In this document: in pieces, positions 16,491 through 25,584 of the stretch
Position numbering within the stretch: position 1 is the first letter of the stretch
Layout: each line of letters begins with the position of its first letter
Origin: Bacillus_BD sp050389805
GTDB taxonomy: Bacteria > Bacillota > Bacilli > Bacillales > Cytobacillaceae
Assembly: GCF_050389805.1 (NCBI RefSeq)
Contig: NZ_CP130945.1
Location: 3,968,001-4,032,000 of the forward strand
Reading direction: 5' to 3'
Length of the DNA stretch: 64,000 bases
The notes under the pieces: generated by a model
Told to the model about the DNA's origin: nothing
What the model saw: the letters and a program-made list of their open reading frames with translations, nothing else
The model's database searches: none
Position numbers and translations under genes: made by a program

Positions 16491-19136
16491 TTACATGCCT
16501 TTTAGTTCTTTTAAACGTTCTTCTACAATTGCACGCTTTTCCGTGTAATCTTTTTCTTTTGCTCTTTCTTCGTTAATAACTTTTTCTGGAGCTTTTTTAA
16601 CAAAGCCTTCGTTGCTTAGTTTCTTTTGAACACGTTCTACCTCTTTATTCAGCTTGTCTAATTCTTTTTCAAGACGGGCGATTTCTTCGTCTAAGTTGAT
16701 TAAACCTTCAAGAGGTAGAATGATTTCCGCTCCTGTTACGATTGATGTCATCGCTTTGTCTGGTGTTGCTACGTCTGTACCAAGCACTAATTCTTCAGGA
16801 TTACAGAAACGCTCTAGATACGCTTTATTTTTCTCTAAAGTTGCTAGAACTTCCGCATCTTTTGCTTTCACGATCATTTTAATTTTCTTGCTTAATGGTG
16901 TATTCACTTCTGCACGGCTATTTCGTACAGAGCGAATGATTTCCACCAACAATTTCATTTCTTCTGCTGCTTTTACATCGGTTAATGAAGGATCTGCTAC
17001 AGGCCATTTCGCTACTGTAATAGACTCTCCACTATGTGGTAAGTTTTGCCAAATTTCTTCCGTAATAAACGGCATGAACGGATGCATTAGACGCATGATG
17101 TTGTCTAATACATAAGCTAAGATTGAGCGAGTTGTTTTCTTCGCTGCTTCATCTTCCCCATATAACGGTAGTTTTGACATTTCGATGTACCAGTCACAGA
17201 AGTCATCCCAGATGAAGTTGTAAAGAACACGACCGACTTCACCGAATTCATAACGATCCGAAAGTCTTGTTACATGTTCGATTGTTTCATTTAAGCGAGT
17301 TAAAATCCACTTGTCCGCTACTGATTTTTCACCAGTCAGATCAATCTCCCTATATTTCAAGCCTTCCATATTCATTAACGCGAAACGAGAAGCGTTCCAA
17401 ATCTTATTGGCAAAGTTCCAAGTCGATTCGATTTTTTCCATGCTAAAACGTAAGTCTTGACCTGGTGATGAACCAGTTGCTAGGAAGTAACGAAGGGAAT
17501 CGGCACCGTATTTGTCAATCACATCCATTGGGTCAATTCCGTTTCCTAGTGATTTACTCATTTTACGACCTTCTGCATCACGAATTAAACCATGGATCAG
17601 AACGTCTTTGAATGGACGTTTGCCAGTAAATTCGATTCCTTGGAAAATCATACGAGATACCCAGAAGAAAATGATGTCATAGCCTGTTACAAGCGCATCA
17701 GTTGGGTAATAACGTTTGAAATCAGCACTATCTTCATCAGGCCAGCCTAGTGTTGAGAATGGCCATAGAGCTGAACTGAACCATGTATCCAGTACATCAT
17801 TATCTTGAGTCCAGTTTTCACTGTCTGCAGGTGCTTCTGTTCCAACGTAAACCTCGCCAGTTTCTTTATGATACCAAGCCGGAATACGGTGTCCCCACCA
17901 AAGCTGACGAGAAATACACCAGTCACGGATGTTTTCCATCCAATGTAGGTACGTCTTTTCGAAACGATCAGGAACAAAGTTTACTTTGCCGTCTTGTTTT
18001 TGAAGCTCAATCGATGCGTCTGCAAGTGGCTGCATTTTTACAAACCATTGAGTGGATAGATATGGTTCAACAACCGCTCCACTTCTTTCAGAGTGACCAA
18101 CTGAGTGCATATGATCTTCAATTTTGAAAAGTACACCTTGTTCTTGAAGATCCTTCACGATTTGCTTACGGCATTCGAAGCGGTCCATTCCTTGGTATTT
18201 ACCCGCTTTTGCGTTCATCGTTCCATCTTCGTTCATCACTAAGACACGCTCTAAGTTATGACGGTTTCCTATTTCAAAGTCATTCGGGTCATGAGCAGGC
18301 GTAATCTTCACCGCACCAGATCCAAATTCCATGTCTACATAATCATCCCCAACAATTGGAATTTCACGGCCAACGATTGGTAAAATAACCGTTTTTCCAA
18401 TTAAATGCTTGTAGCGCTCATCTTCAGGGTGAACGGCAACCGCTGTATCACCAAGCATCGTTTCTGGACGAGTAGTCGCAATTTCAATCGAGCCAGAGCC
18501 ATCTGCTAAAGGATATTTCATATGGTAGAATGCACCTTGAACATCTTTATAGATCACTTCAATATCTGAGATTGCTGTTTTGGTTGCAGGGTCCCAGTTA
18601 ATAATATATTCCCCGCGGTAGATCAAGCCTTTTTCATAAAGCTTAACAAACACTGCGTTTACCGCTTTTGAAAGACCTTCGTCCATCGTAAAGCGTTCAC
18701 GTCTGTAATCAAGACCAAGACCAAGCTTTGCCCATTGTTGACGGATAAATCCAGCATACTCTTCTTTCCACGCCCAAGTTTGTTCTAGGAACTTTTCTCG
18801 TCCAAGATCATAACGGCTTTTGCCCTCTTCACGAAGCTTGGCTTCTACTTTTGCTTGTGTCGCTATTCCCGCATGGTCCATTCCTGGTAACCAAAGTACA
18901 TCATAGCCTTGCATCCGCTTCATTCTTGTTAAAATATCTTGAAGCGTTGTATCCCAAGCATGTCCTAAATGAAGTTTTCCCGTTACGTTCGGAGGTGGGA
19001 TCACGATTGTGTATGGCTGTTTACTTTCATCTTCTGTTGTTTCAAAAAACTTTCCATCTAACCACCATTTGTAACGGCCTTGTTCAATCGACTGTGGATC
19101 ATATTTGGTTGGCATTGTTAATTCATTTTGTTCCAT
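16491..19136 (-). CDS. valS: Valyl-tRNA synthetase
   Basis: This 881-aa class Ia synthetase carries the HIGH-type motif in 'PPPNVTGKLHLGHAWD' (about residues 47-62) and 'KMSKSLGN' near residue 525. It has a CP1 editing domain between them ('TTRPETMLGDTAVAVHPED'), an anticodon-binding domain, and the ValRS-specific C-terminal coiled-coil arm (about residues 810-880). It charges tRNA-Val. The start is preceded by AGGAGG. It is controlled by the T-box leader directly upstream. Confidence 0.98.
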   Translation of the reverse strand: MEQNELTMPTKYDPQSIEQGRYKWWLDGKFFETTEDESKQPYTIVIPPPNVTGKLHLGHAWDTTLQDILTRMKRMQGYDVLWLPGMDHAGIATQAKVEAKLREEGKSRYDLGREKFLEQTWAWKEEYAGFIRQQWAKLGLGLDYRRERFTMDEGLSKAVNAVFVKLYEKGLIYRGEYIINWDPATKTAISDIEVIYKDVQGAFYHMKYPLADGSGSIEIATTRPETMLGDTAVAVHPEDERYKHLIGKTVILPIVGREIPIVGDDYVDMEFGSGAVKITPAHDPNDFEIGNRHNLERVLVMNEDGTMNAKAGKYQGMDRFECRKQIVKDLQEQGVLFKIEDHMHSVGHSERSGAVVEPYLSTQWFVKMQPLADASIELQKQDGKVNFVPDRFEKTYLHWMENIRDWCISRQLWWGHRIPAWYHKETGEVYVGTEAPADSENWTQDNDVLDTWFSSALWPFSTLGWPDEDSADFKRYYPTDALVTGYDIIFFWVSRMIFQGIEFTGKRPFKDVLIHGLIRDAEGRKMSKSLGNGIDPMDVIDKYGADSLRYFLATGSSPGQDLRFSMEKIESTWNFANKIWNASRFALMNMEGLKYREIDLTGEKSVADKWILTRLNETIEHVTRLSDRYEFGEVGRVLYNFIWDDFCDWYIEMSKLPLYGEDEAAKKTTRSILAYVLDNIMRLMHPFMPFITEEIWQNLPHSGESITVAKWPVADPSLTDVKAAEEMKLLVEIIRSVRNSRAEVNTPLSKKIKMIVKAKDAEVLATLEKNKAYLERFCNPEELVLGTDVATPDKAMTSIVTGAEIILPLEGLINLDEEIARLEKELDKLNKEVERVQKKLSNEGFVKKAPEKVINEERAKEKDYTEKRAIVEERLKELKGM

Positions 19137-19164
19137 GAATACTGTCCTCCTCTTATTTCAAGCA

Positions 19165-19436
19165 AAATAAAAAACCCCATCGTCATAAAAGGACGAATGG
19201 AGCTCTAGTTCGCGGTACCACCTTTTTTCCAGCATAAAAAAGCCATGCTGGCACTTCATTGTGGTAACGGTGTTCATCCGTTTTTTACTACTGAAATAGT
19301 CATTCGTTCGCAAAAAAAGCTCAAGGGCGACTTCCAATGGTTCTACTTAGAAACCTTCCAGCAAATGGTTTCCTCTCTTTGAAGCAAAAGTCATTGTACT
19401 CTTCCCTATCCATGCCTAATTATGTAATTGATTCTA
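19165..19436 (-). promoter_or_regulatory. T-box riboswitch of valS (specifier GTC, Val)
   Basis: The conserved T-box sequence AAGGTGGTACCGCG is at 19224-19211 on the minus strand. A terminator hairpin with a T-run follows (19205-19166), partly complementary to the T-box side as expected for terminator/antiterminator exchange. A stem III hairpin lies at 19229-19251. Stem I lies upstream, and its 3' side contains GAAGTCGCC with the probable specifier GTC (19331-19329), a valine codon. Uncharged tRNA-Val would favour antitermination and valS transcription. Confidence 0.93.
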
Positions 19437-19442
19437 CTACCT

Positions 19443-19472
19443 ATACTACCTAAAAATTCGATTGTTCGTCAA
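19443..19472 (-). promoter_or_regulatory. Probable sigma-A promoter of valS
   Basis: TTGACG (19472-19467) and TAGTAT (19448-19443) are separated by 18 bases. The predicted start falls at the beginning of the T-box leader. Positions 19473-19592 show no other feature. Confidence 0.6.
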
Positions 19473-19592
19473 TATGGCAATCTGATTTTTGTCGAATATC
19501 CTCATTTTAAAAGAATTGTACATTCTTATGATAGTCACTTATTCCCCCATTTAAACATAAAATAGCCTATAATAGCCGAAAGGAAGTGGACC

Positions 19593-19790
19593 ATGAAACG
19601 CTACAATCGTTATAATCCCTATACACTGCCGCCATGGTTAAAAAAGACAAGGAGCATATGTCAGCAATTTATCATTCCTTTTAGCGTCTTTCAAGGAATT
19701 CGAACGTTTTTATTACCTACCACCTTTGATGTCTTTTTATTAGCTATTTTTGTATTAATTGCCCTTGCCTTGCGTTTAGATATAATTTAA
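19593..19790 (+). CDS. Small membrane protein of unknown function (65 aa)
   Basis: The 65-residue protein has a basic, Tyr/Pro-rich N-terminus ('MKRYNRYNPYTLPPWLKK') and a C-terminal hydrophobic segment at about residues 45-62. It is one of the few plus-strand genes here. It looks real because AAAGGAAGTG lies seven bases before the ATG and an intrinsic terminator follows the stop within 35 bases. I do not recognise a domain or assign a function. Confidence 0.7.
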   Translation: MKRYNRYNPYTLPPWLKKTRSICQQFIIPFSVFQGIRTFLLPTTFDVFLLAIFVLIALALRLDII

Positions 19791-19795
19791 TGATT

Positions 19796-19823
19796 AAAGC
19801 CGTCATTCATAAGGCGGCTTTTT
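19796..19823 (+). terminator. Terminator after the 65-aa gene
   Basis: AAAGCCG pairs with CGGCTTT and is followed by a T-run (ending TTTTTT at about 19822). Confidence 0.8.
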
Positions 19824-19833
19824 TACATATATC

Positions 19834-20023
19834 AAATTCGCCCGTCGAATTTGCGTCCGGATTTTTCTCGAGCCCGCTCGAGAAATTTCCTTTAAAAAAT
19901 CCGAGACATCCGCCGGAGGCTTTAACTTCATTCAGCTTAGGGTTAACCCCAACTGGACTGATAAAAGCTTGCATTCATCTCACAACTAATTGAAGTGGGA
20001 GACTTCTGCTGAAGGAAGTTAAA
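19834..20023. repeat. Structured intergenic element with nested inverted repeats
   Basis: Stacked palindromes are present: AAATTCG/CGAATTT (19834-19852), GGATTTTT/AAAAATCC (19859-19902) enclosing TTTCTCGAG/CTCGAGAAA (19864-19885), and a 16-bp outer repeat (19921-19936 with 20008-20023, 15 of 16 matching). A TCTCAC/GTGGGAGA hairpin lies between. No credible protein is encoded. The second half looks like the subterminal hairpins of IS200/IS605-type elements, so a non-autonomous remnant is possible. That identity is inference. Confidence 0.5.
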
Positions 20024-20088
20024 TGGAAAAATCAGTAATTCTTCAAAAAATCGTACTCGACTTCCCTAAAAATGTAATATACTTAAAA

Positions 20089-20097
20089 TGCTATAAT
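20089..20097 (+). promoter_or_regulatory. Extended -10 promoter of the DAACS transporter gene
   Basis: TGCTATAAT gives an extended -10 element with a perfect TATAAT. The -35 region is poor. It lies 28 bases before the TTG start. Confidence 0.55.
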
Positions 20098-20124
20098 CAT
20101 AATCTTAATATGGAGGTTTTTGTT

Positions 20125-21384
20125 TTGTACAAGACCTGGAAAAATTATCGTTTCCCTATTCTCCTCCTGTCTTCCGTCATTTTAGGAAGTATCATTGGTA
20201 TCCTGATGGGAGAAAAAGCAGAATTACTGAAACCGCTAGGAGATATTTTCTTAAATTTAATGTTTACGCTAGTTGTTCCCTTAGTGTTTTTCTCCGTCAC
20301 CTCAGCAATTGCCAATATGGATAGTGCGGGACGATTCAAAAAAGTCATGGGTTCTACTTTTATTGTCTTTATCGGAACGGGGTTAGTCGCCGCTCTTGTA
20401 ATGGTTGCGGCGGTTAAGTTATTTCCAGCTGCTACTGATATGAATATCGCTTTGACGAAACCTGAAGATGTAGAAAAGATTTCGATTGCCGACCAAATTG
20501 TTGGGATTTTTACAACCGATAACTTTATCAATCTTTTTACACGTGAGCATATGTTAGCGCTGATTTTCTTTTCACTGCTGCTCGGGTTATCGATTTCGCT
20601 CGTAGGTGAAAAGGCGAAAACATTAGCTCGTTTCATGGATGCAGGTTCGGTCGTACTTACGAAAATGGTGAATTTAATTATGTATTATGCACCAATCGGA
20701 TTGGGCGCCTATTTCGCTCATTTAGTTGGTTCATTTGGAGCTAGTATGCTGAGAACCTATCTTCATACAACTCTTCTCTATTTAGGTGTTACGATTGTGT
20801 TTTTCTTCGTGTTTTATACAGCCTATGCCTTTATCGCTGGTGGGAAGAAAGCGGTAGGTCGTTTTTGGGGAAATATGCTTTCTCCTTCTGTAACCGCTTT
20901 AGCAACATGTAGTTCAATGGCGGCAATTCCAGTCAATATCGAAGCAACTGAAAAAATGCGAATTCCAAAGGATATTCGTGAAACGGTCATCCCGTTAGGA
21001 GCGTCGATGCACAAAGATGGATCGGTTATGGGGGTTATTTTAAAAATTACAGTCTTGTTTAGTGTATTTGATATGGAGTTTTCTGGCTTCACTACAATTG
21101 GACTTGCTATGTTAATTGCTGTACTTGGAGGAACAGTGATGGGGGCTATTCCAAACGGAGGCATGATTGCAGAAATGCTCATTATTAGCTTATACGGATT
21201 TCCGATCGAATCTTTACCGATTATTGCCGCGATCAGTACCATCATTGACGCACCAGCCACGATGTTAAACGCTACCGGCGACAATGCAGCGGCCATGCTC
21301 GTATCCAGAAATGTGGAAGGAAAAGACTGGATGGAAAAGAACGAATTGAACATCGAGTCACCAACCGCTATTGAAGTTCATTAA
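20125..21384 (+). CDS. Dicarboxylate/amino acid:cation symporter (DAACS family)
   Basis: The protein has about 420 aa and roughly eight membrane segments. It has the serine-rich re-entrant loop variant 'LATCSSMAAIPVN' and the conserved substrate/cation-site block 'IPLGASMHKDGS', and ends with the family's 'TMLNATGDNAAAMLVSR'. Relatives import glutamate, aspartate, C4-dicarboxylates, serine or cystine with H+ or Na+; the substrate cannot be fixed from sequence. The TTG at 20125 is chosen because GGAGG lies eight bases upstream; an upstream in-frame ATG at 20023 has no such site and would add a non-family leader. It interrupts the valS-ysxE order of B. subtilis. Confidence 0.9.
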   Translation: MYKTWKNYRFPILLLSSVILGSIIGILMGEKAELLKPLGDIFLNLMFTLVVPLVFFSVTSAIANMDSAGRFKKVMGSTFIVFIGTGLVAALVMVAAVKLFPAATDMNIALTKPEDVEKISIADQIVGIFTTDNFINLFTREHMLALIFFSLLLGLSISLVGEKAKTLARFMDAGSVVLTKMVNLIMYYAPIGLGAYFAHLVGSFGASMLRTYLHTTLLYLGVTIVFFFVFYTAYAFIAGGKKAVGRFWGNMLSPSVTALATCSSMAAIPVNIEATEKMRIPKDIRETVIPLGASMHKDGSVMGVILKITVLFSVFDMEFSGFTTIGLAMLIAVLGGTVMGAIPNGGMIAEMLIISLYGFPIESLPIIAAISTIIDAPATMLNATGDNAAAMLVSRNVEGKDWMEKNELNIESPTAIEVH

Positions 21385-21391
21385 CAAGAAA

Positions 21392-21700
21392 AGCACAAGC
21401 GCCTTGTCCCCCCCCGATAAAAAAAACTCTCCGACTGGCTAGCCTTTAGGCGAAGACAGAGGAGTAGTTGTACTTATGCCGGTACGACCAAGCACAAGAC
21501 AAGCCGGCATGAAGATTGTTCTTTATCTTCTTGACGGATTGGCAGAAAAGTATAGGCGACTGCCCAGGGACGAAGGGCATATGACGAGTATTTCTAAAGG
21601 CGTTCTTTGCCTTCAGAATTACTTGACTTATGACCCTAGGCCCTAGGAGCCGACACTAGACAAGCTTGTGACCTCGAGGGGGTAGGCGCTGGAGCTGGAC
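21392..21700. repeat. Dispersed intergenic repeat (AGCGCC...GGCGCT type), long copy
   Basis: The segment opens with ACAAGCGCCTTGTCC and closes with TAGGCGCTGGAGCTGGAC, so its ends are inverted repeats. Inside are further short palindromes, for example around CCTAGGCCCTAGG, and no plausible gene. A shorter relative with the same ends is at 48903-48966. Similar elements are common between genes in Bacillaceae. Confidence 0.6.
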
Positions 21701-21703
21701 ATA

Positions 21704-21742
21704 AAAAAAAAGAAGCCCTATTCTGCGTTCTGGGCTTCTTCT
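21704..21742 (-). terminator. Terminator of ysxE, overlapping its 3' end
   Basis: On the minus strand AAGAAGCCC and GGGCTTCTT form the stem, followed by nine T residues. The 5' arm is inside the last ysxE codons. Confidence 0.85.
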
Positions 21743-22752
21743 TGCTGCTGTTGCAGCTTTTTTTGTCTTTCCGTTTCATCAATACGAGAAACGACGTATT
21801 CAATATTTTTTAAAAGCCAATATTCTCTTTGGAGCTTTTTAACCGCCTTGCGCTCATTGCGATTTTTCCCTTCAAGATAAAGCTTCTCAGCGGTCTTAAT
21901 CATTAATGAGGGCTGTGCTAAATAACTAAGAAATAGCTGCATTTCCTCTTCTTTAAAAGGGAAAAACTTAAAATACGTATAGAGCCATTCCACTAAATCC
22001 TCGAACTGCTTCGGATAACCTCGTAACGATTGAACCGTGAATGGCAATAAATCATGGATCGGCGAACCAATGGTTGATTTTTCAAAGTTGCTAAAATAAC
22101 CATAACCCTTATCATCAAAGAGAAAATGATCCTTTGATAATTTTCCATGAATGATGACAATCCGTGCCTTGTCGTTCTCTTCTGTACTTTCGTGCCACTC
22201 TGTTAGTTTTCTTCTCGAGAAAGCCAAGGCATGCTTAATGGTATGGTAATACGAACAAAATGCTAATTCGAATGGTGACAAATACACCTTTTTGTCACAT
22301 TCCTCAATTAATTCATTGATAAATTCTTCTTCTCGGTCCAATTCTTCAATGGATTTTTCATAGTGAGCCTTGCGATCTTCTTTATTCACCTTTACTTCAC
22401 GTGCTGACAGCGTATGAAGACGTGCTAGTTCGCGAAAGATTTTGGCATAATCTCCTTTTTCCTGATTCGGAAGCCATGGCATTAAATAATAAAGATCCTG
22501 TTCATGAAGAACCCCATATCGACCATCTAACGTTGGATAAATCGGAACAATGCGATTGTATCCATGTTGATAAAGATTTTGGACATATCGTATAAAATCG
22601 AGCCCTTGATGGGGATGGATTTTTTTTAACGCATAAATCCCTTGATTAGTATACACTTTATCCACTTTTCCCTGTTGTTCTACAAAGGTTGGCTGTAGTC
22701 CGTAATTTTTCAAAATGGCAGCCACTGTTTGTTCTCTATTAGCGTTTCTCAT
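21718..22752 (-). CDS. ysxE: YsxE, CotS/YutH-family spore coat-associated kinase-like protein
   Basis: About 344 aa with an aminoglycoside-phosphotransferase/CotS-like fold. It has an N-lobe lysine in 'IYALKKIHPH', a catalytic-loop-like 'IIHGKLSKDHFLFDD' (HGKL in place of HGDL) and 'YFSNFEKS', followed by a Lys/Gln-rich C-terminus. Members are found in the spore coat; catalytic activity is unproven. The ATG at 22752 has GAGGG five bases upstream, while an in-frame TTG at 22764 is badly spaced. It follows spoVID by about 30 bp, as in B. subtilis, so the two are probably co-expressed during sporulation. Confidence 0.88.
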   Translation of the reverse strand: MRNANREQTVAAILKNYGLQPTFVEQQGKVDKVYTNQGIYALKKIHPHQGLDFIRYVQNLYQHGYNRIVPIYPTLDGRYGVLHEQDLYYLMPWLPNQEKGDYAKIFRELARLHTLSAREVKVNKEDRKAHYEKSIEELDREEEFINELIEECDKKVYLSPFELAFCSYYHTIKHALAFSRRKLTEWHESTEENDKARIVIIHGKLSKDHFLFDDKGYGYFSNFEKSTIGSPIHDLLPFTVQSLRGYPKQFEDLVEWLYTYFKFFPFKEEEMQLFLSYLAQPSLMIKTAEKLYLEGKNRNERKAVKKLQREYWLLKNIEYVVSRIDETERQKKLQQQQEEAQNAE

Positions 22753-22779
22753 GTTATCCCTCAATCCTCATCGGGGGTT

Positions 22780-24054
22780 TTAACTTTGTGTTTGTGGTAT
22801 CGGGATATATAACACTTGCCCTTCGTAAATGTCTTGATTCAATTCCATTTGATTGACTCGTTGGATTTGAGAAACAGAAACCTCATAGCGTTCTGCAACG
22901 TTTTCAAGGGTATCCCCACTTTGGACGATGCACATTTTCACTTTTGTGTGCTCCTCGTCATCTTTACGAGCAAAAAATTCAGAAAGTGTAATCGACTGTT
23001 TGTTTTTTAACTTCTTCTTTTTCTTCTTTTCTTGAGCAGGTTTTTCTTCCTGATGAAGGACTTCCTCTTCTTCAGCGGAACTTTCTTCTGAAGAAGAACT
23101 TTCCTCTACAGGTGCTTTCATTTTTTCCTGGGTTATAAATGTAATTTCAGGAACCACTTCTTCTGGTTCCTTTGCTGTAGCTTTTTCAAGTACAGGTTCC
23201 TTTTCAGAAGCTTCTTTTCGCTCGTCTTCTTCTTCATCATTTCCTAAAGTAATATCCGGGTATTTCTCCTCAAACGATTGAAATCCTACAACCTCTTCAA
23301 CTTTTTGTTCCTCTTCTGGTGGTTTTCTTGCTTCTACTTCAAAAGGCACGTAAATCTCCTCGTTCTCTTCAGGAATTTCTGGTTTTGCATAAGAGAATGG
23401 TTCTTCAGCAGGCTCTTCTACAGGCTCTAGGTTGTTTCTTTCTGCTTGATATGGACGGTAAGTGTCATCCGTATGGATCTCTGGTAGAGATGGCTTTGAA
23501 TATAAATCGAATTCCTTAAAATCATCACTGAATGTTGGTTGGTCATGCTTAATTTCCTCAACCTCGATTTCAACAGGTTCCTCTTCTTCCTCATAAAGCT
23601 CATGTTGCTGCTCTCCATATAAACCAACAATCATCAAATCAGCAGTCAGTCGCAGGCAGCTTTTTTCAGGAAAAGCATAGTCAAAAGTTTCAACCGCTAC
23701 ATCAATATCGTCTAAGTTTTGAATCCTGTTCTTAGGAATCGTAACTTCAACAGGAAATTGATGGGTAAAAGCACATAGACCTTCTTCATTCCGATACTCT
23801 ACGGATTGAATGGTTCTTGGATTAGTGTGAAAATAATCCGTGTTGTCCTCTTCCTCTACTTCAAATGACGGTTCACGGTTATATTCACCCGTTAACTCTA
23901 ACGACCCTTTTATGGTTATATATTGATCGCTCTCTTGAATGGTAATATCTGGGTCAAGTGAGATCGAGATTAATTCATCCACTTCCTGTCCTTTTTGAAA
24001 CCAGACAGATTCCTCTAATGAAAATCGCAAATAGGATTGATTACCATGTGACAA
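22780..24054 (-). CDS. spoVID: SpoVID, spore coat morphogenetic protein with C-terminal LysM
   Basis: The 424-aa protein has a conserved beta-rich N-terminal region (1-170, opening 'SYLRFSLEESVWFQKGQ'). A long, very acidic Glu/Pro-rich middle follows (~175-345), then a Lys-rich patch ('KKKKKKLKNK') and a LysM domain at about 375-420 ('VQSGDTLENVAERYEVS'). SpoVID mediates coat encasement of the forespore with SafA and SpoIVA. It is shorter than B. subtilis SpoVID (575 aa), mainly in the acidic linker. The start is TTG with GGGAGGAG upstream. Confidence 0.92.
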   Translation of the reverse strand: MSHGNQSYLRFSLEESVWFQKGQEVDELISISLDPDITIQESDQYITIKGSLELTGEYNREPSFEVEEEDNTDYFHTNPRTIQSVEYRNEEGLCAFTHQFPVEVTIPKNRIQNLDDIDVAVETFDYAFPEKSCLRLTADLMIVGLYGEQQHELYEEEEEPVEIEVEEIKHDQPTFSDDFKEFDLYSKPSLPEIHTDDTYRPYQAERNNLEPVEEPAEEPFSYAKPEIPEENEEIYVPFEVEARKPPEEEQKVEEVVGFQSFEEKYPDITLGNDEEEDERKEASEKEPVLEKATAKEPEEVVPEITFITQEKMKAPVEESSSSEESSAEEEEVLHQEEKPAQEKKKKKKLKNKQSITLSEFFARKDDEEHTKVKMCIVQSGDTLENVAERYEVSVSQIQRVNQMELNQDIYEGQVLYIPIPQTQS

Positions 24055-24159
24055 AGCGACTCCTCCCTTCTATTCCATCACGTTAATCACTATGTCATTA
24101 CACTTTATGAACAGAAAAAGGGATTTATGATTTTTCATATTAAAAAAAACGTTGATTTA

Positions 24160-24217
24160 TGAGGGACACAAGGAAAGGTTCCCTATCCCCCAGAAAATGA
24201 GTCACGGGACCTGTCCC
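24160..24217. repeat. Dispersed GGGACAGG-type intergenic repeat
   Basis: This copy contains TGAGTCACGGGACCTGTCCC (24198-24217) and a related GGGACACAAGG half. Relatives occur at 31245-31357 and around 40446-40556, each beside an intrinsic terminator. The rest of 24055-24224 shows no other feature I can support. Confidence 0.5.
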
Positions 24218-24224
24218 ATCGAAT

Positions 24225-24262
24225 CAAAAAAGCCAGTTACTCGTAAATGAGTAACTGGCTGG
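24225..24262 (-). terminator. Terminator of the hem operon
   Basis: The perfect 12-bp stem 24231-24242 / 24249-24260 is followed on the minus strand by six T residues. It ends hemAXCDBL. Confidence 0.92.
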
Positions 24263-24268
24263 TTTTCC

Positions 24269-25558
24269 TTATTTTTTATACGTTGAAAATGCGACTTCTA
24301 CCGCTTGAAGGGTTTTATCGATATCTTCATCACTATGCTTTGTTGATAAGAATAATCCTTCGAATTGAGAAGGTGGCAGGTAAACACCATTGTCCGCCAT
24401 AATTTTGTAATAATCTGCAAAGAATTTGAGATCAGAAGCTTTCGCTGTATCATAATTGATCACGTCTTCGTTTGTGAAGAAGAAGCCAATCATGGAACCA
24501 GCGCGATTAAAGGTAACGGGTACCCCATACTTATCCGCAGCTGCTTTTATGCCTGCTTCTAATTTGTCTCCTTTACGTTCAAACTCTTTGTAATCCTCTG
24601 GCTTCAACTGACTAATTGTTTCATACCCAGCTGTCATCGCTAGTGGATTTCCTGATAAGGTTCCTGCTTGGTAAATCGAACCGCTTGGAGCGACTTTTTC
24701 CATAATTTCAGCCTTACCACCGTAAGCACCGACTGGAAGTCCCCCACCGATTACTTTGCCAAGACAAGTTAAGTCAGGAGTTATACCAAAAATGCCTTGG
24801 GCACAGTTGTAACCAGCACGGAAACCGGTCATGACTTCATCAAAAATTAACAAAGCACCATAGTTTGTTGTTAATTCACGTAATCCAGATAAGAAGCCTG
24901 GTTGTGGTGGAACAACGCCCATATTTCCTGCAACTGGCTCGACAATGACTGCGGCAATGTCTTTTCCATATTGCTCAAATGCGTACTTCACACCGTCAAG
25001 GTCATTATACGCAACCGTTAATGTATTTTTAGCCACTCCTTCGGGTACTCCAGGGCTGTCAGGTAGCCCTAGAGTTGCAACACCTGAACCAGCTTTAATT
25101 AATAAAGAATCGGAGGCACCATGGTAACAGCCTTCAAATTTTAATATTAAGTTTCTACCTGTATACCCTCTAGCTAAGCGAAGGGCACTCATCGTGGCTT
25201 CTGTTCCTGAAGAAACCATTCGAATCATTTCAATCGATGGAACACGTTCTTTTACTAGATTAGCTAATTTATTTTCACTGAGAGTCGGCGCACCAAAGCT
25301 TGCCCCCATTTCAGCTGCCTTTTTCAATGCTTCAACAACTCTATCATCTGCATGTCCTAAAATAAGTGGACCCCATGAAAGGACATAGTCGATATATTCG
25401 TTGCCATCAATATCATAGATTTTGGACCCTTTTCCTCTTTCAATAAAAATTGGATCCATGTTTACAGATTTAAAGGCACGTACAGGACTATTTACGCCAC
25501 CTGGCATTAAGTTTTTGGCTTCTTGGAAAGCTTCGATTGATCGATTATATGAGCGCAT
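24269..25558 (-). CDS. hemL: Glutamate-1-semialdehyde 2,1-aminomutase
   Basis: The 429-aa PLP enzyme has the GSA motifs 'MPGGVNSPVRAF' and 'SSGTEATMSALRLARGYTG'. The catalytic lysine is in 'CLGKVIGGGLPVGAYGG'. It converts glutamate-1-semialdehyde to 5-aminolevulinate, the second committed step of the C5 haem pathway. It is the last gene of the operon, 26 bp after hemB, and has GAAGAGGG before the ATG. Confidence 0.98.
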   Translation of the reverse strand: MRSYNRSIEAFQEAKNLMPGGVNSPVRAFKSVNMDPIFIERGKGSKIYDIDGNEYIDYVLSWGPLILGHADDRVVEALKKAAEMGASFGAPTLSENKLANLVKERVPSIEMIRMVSSGTEATMSALRLARGYTGRNLILKFEGCYHGASDSLLIKAGSGVATLGLPDSPGVPEGVAKNTLTVAYNDLDGVKYAFEQYGKDIAAVIVEPVAGNMGVVPPQPGFLSGLRELTTNYGALLIFDEVMTGFRAGYNCAQGIFGITPDLTCLGKVIGGGLPVGAYGGKAEIMEKVAPSGSIYQAGTLSGNPLAMTAGYETISQLKPEDYKEFERKGDKLEAGIKAAADKYGVPVTFNRAGSMIGFFFTNEDVINYDTAKASDLKFFADYYKIMADNGVYLPPSQFEGLFLSTKHSDEDIDKTLQAVEVAFSTYKK

Positions 25559-25584
25559 GCAATCCCTCTTCTCTATGTATTATT

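Noticed and set aside
17783..18127. 114-codon frame antisense to valS
   Set aside because: Shadow of a highly conserved coding region; no ribosome binding site.
19790..19993. 67-codon frame directly after the 65-aa membrane protein gene
   Set aside because: It begins at the terminator and runs through the palindromic repeats; the sequence is better explained as a structured non-coding element.
20145..20636. Long open frame antisense to the DAACS transporter
   Set aside because: It mirrors the codon pattern of the membrane protein on the other strand, and has no start signals or recognisable domain.
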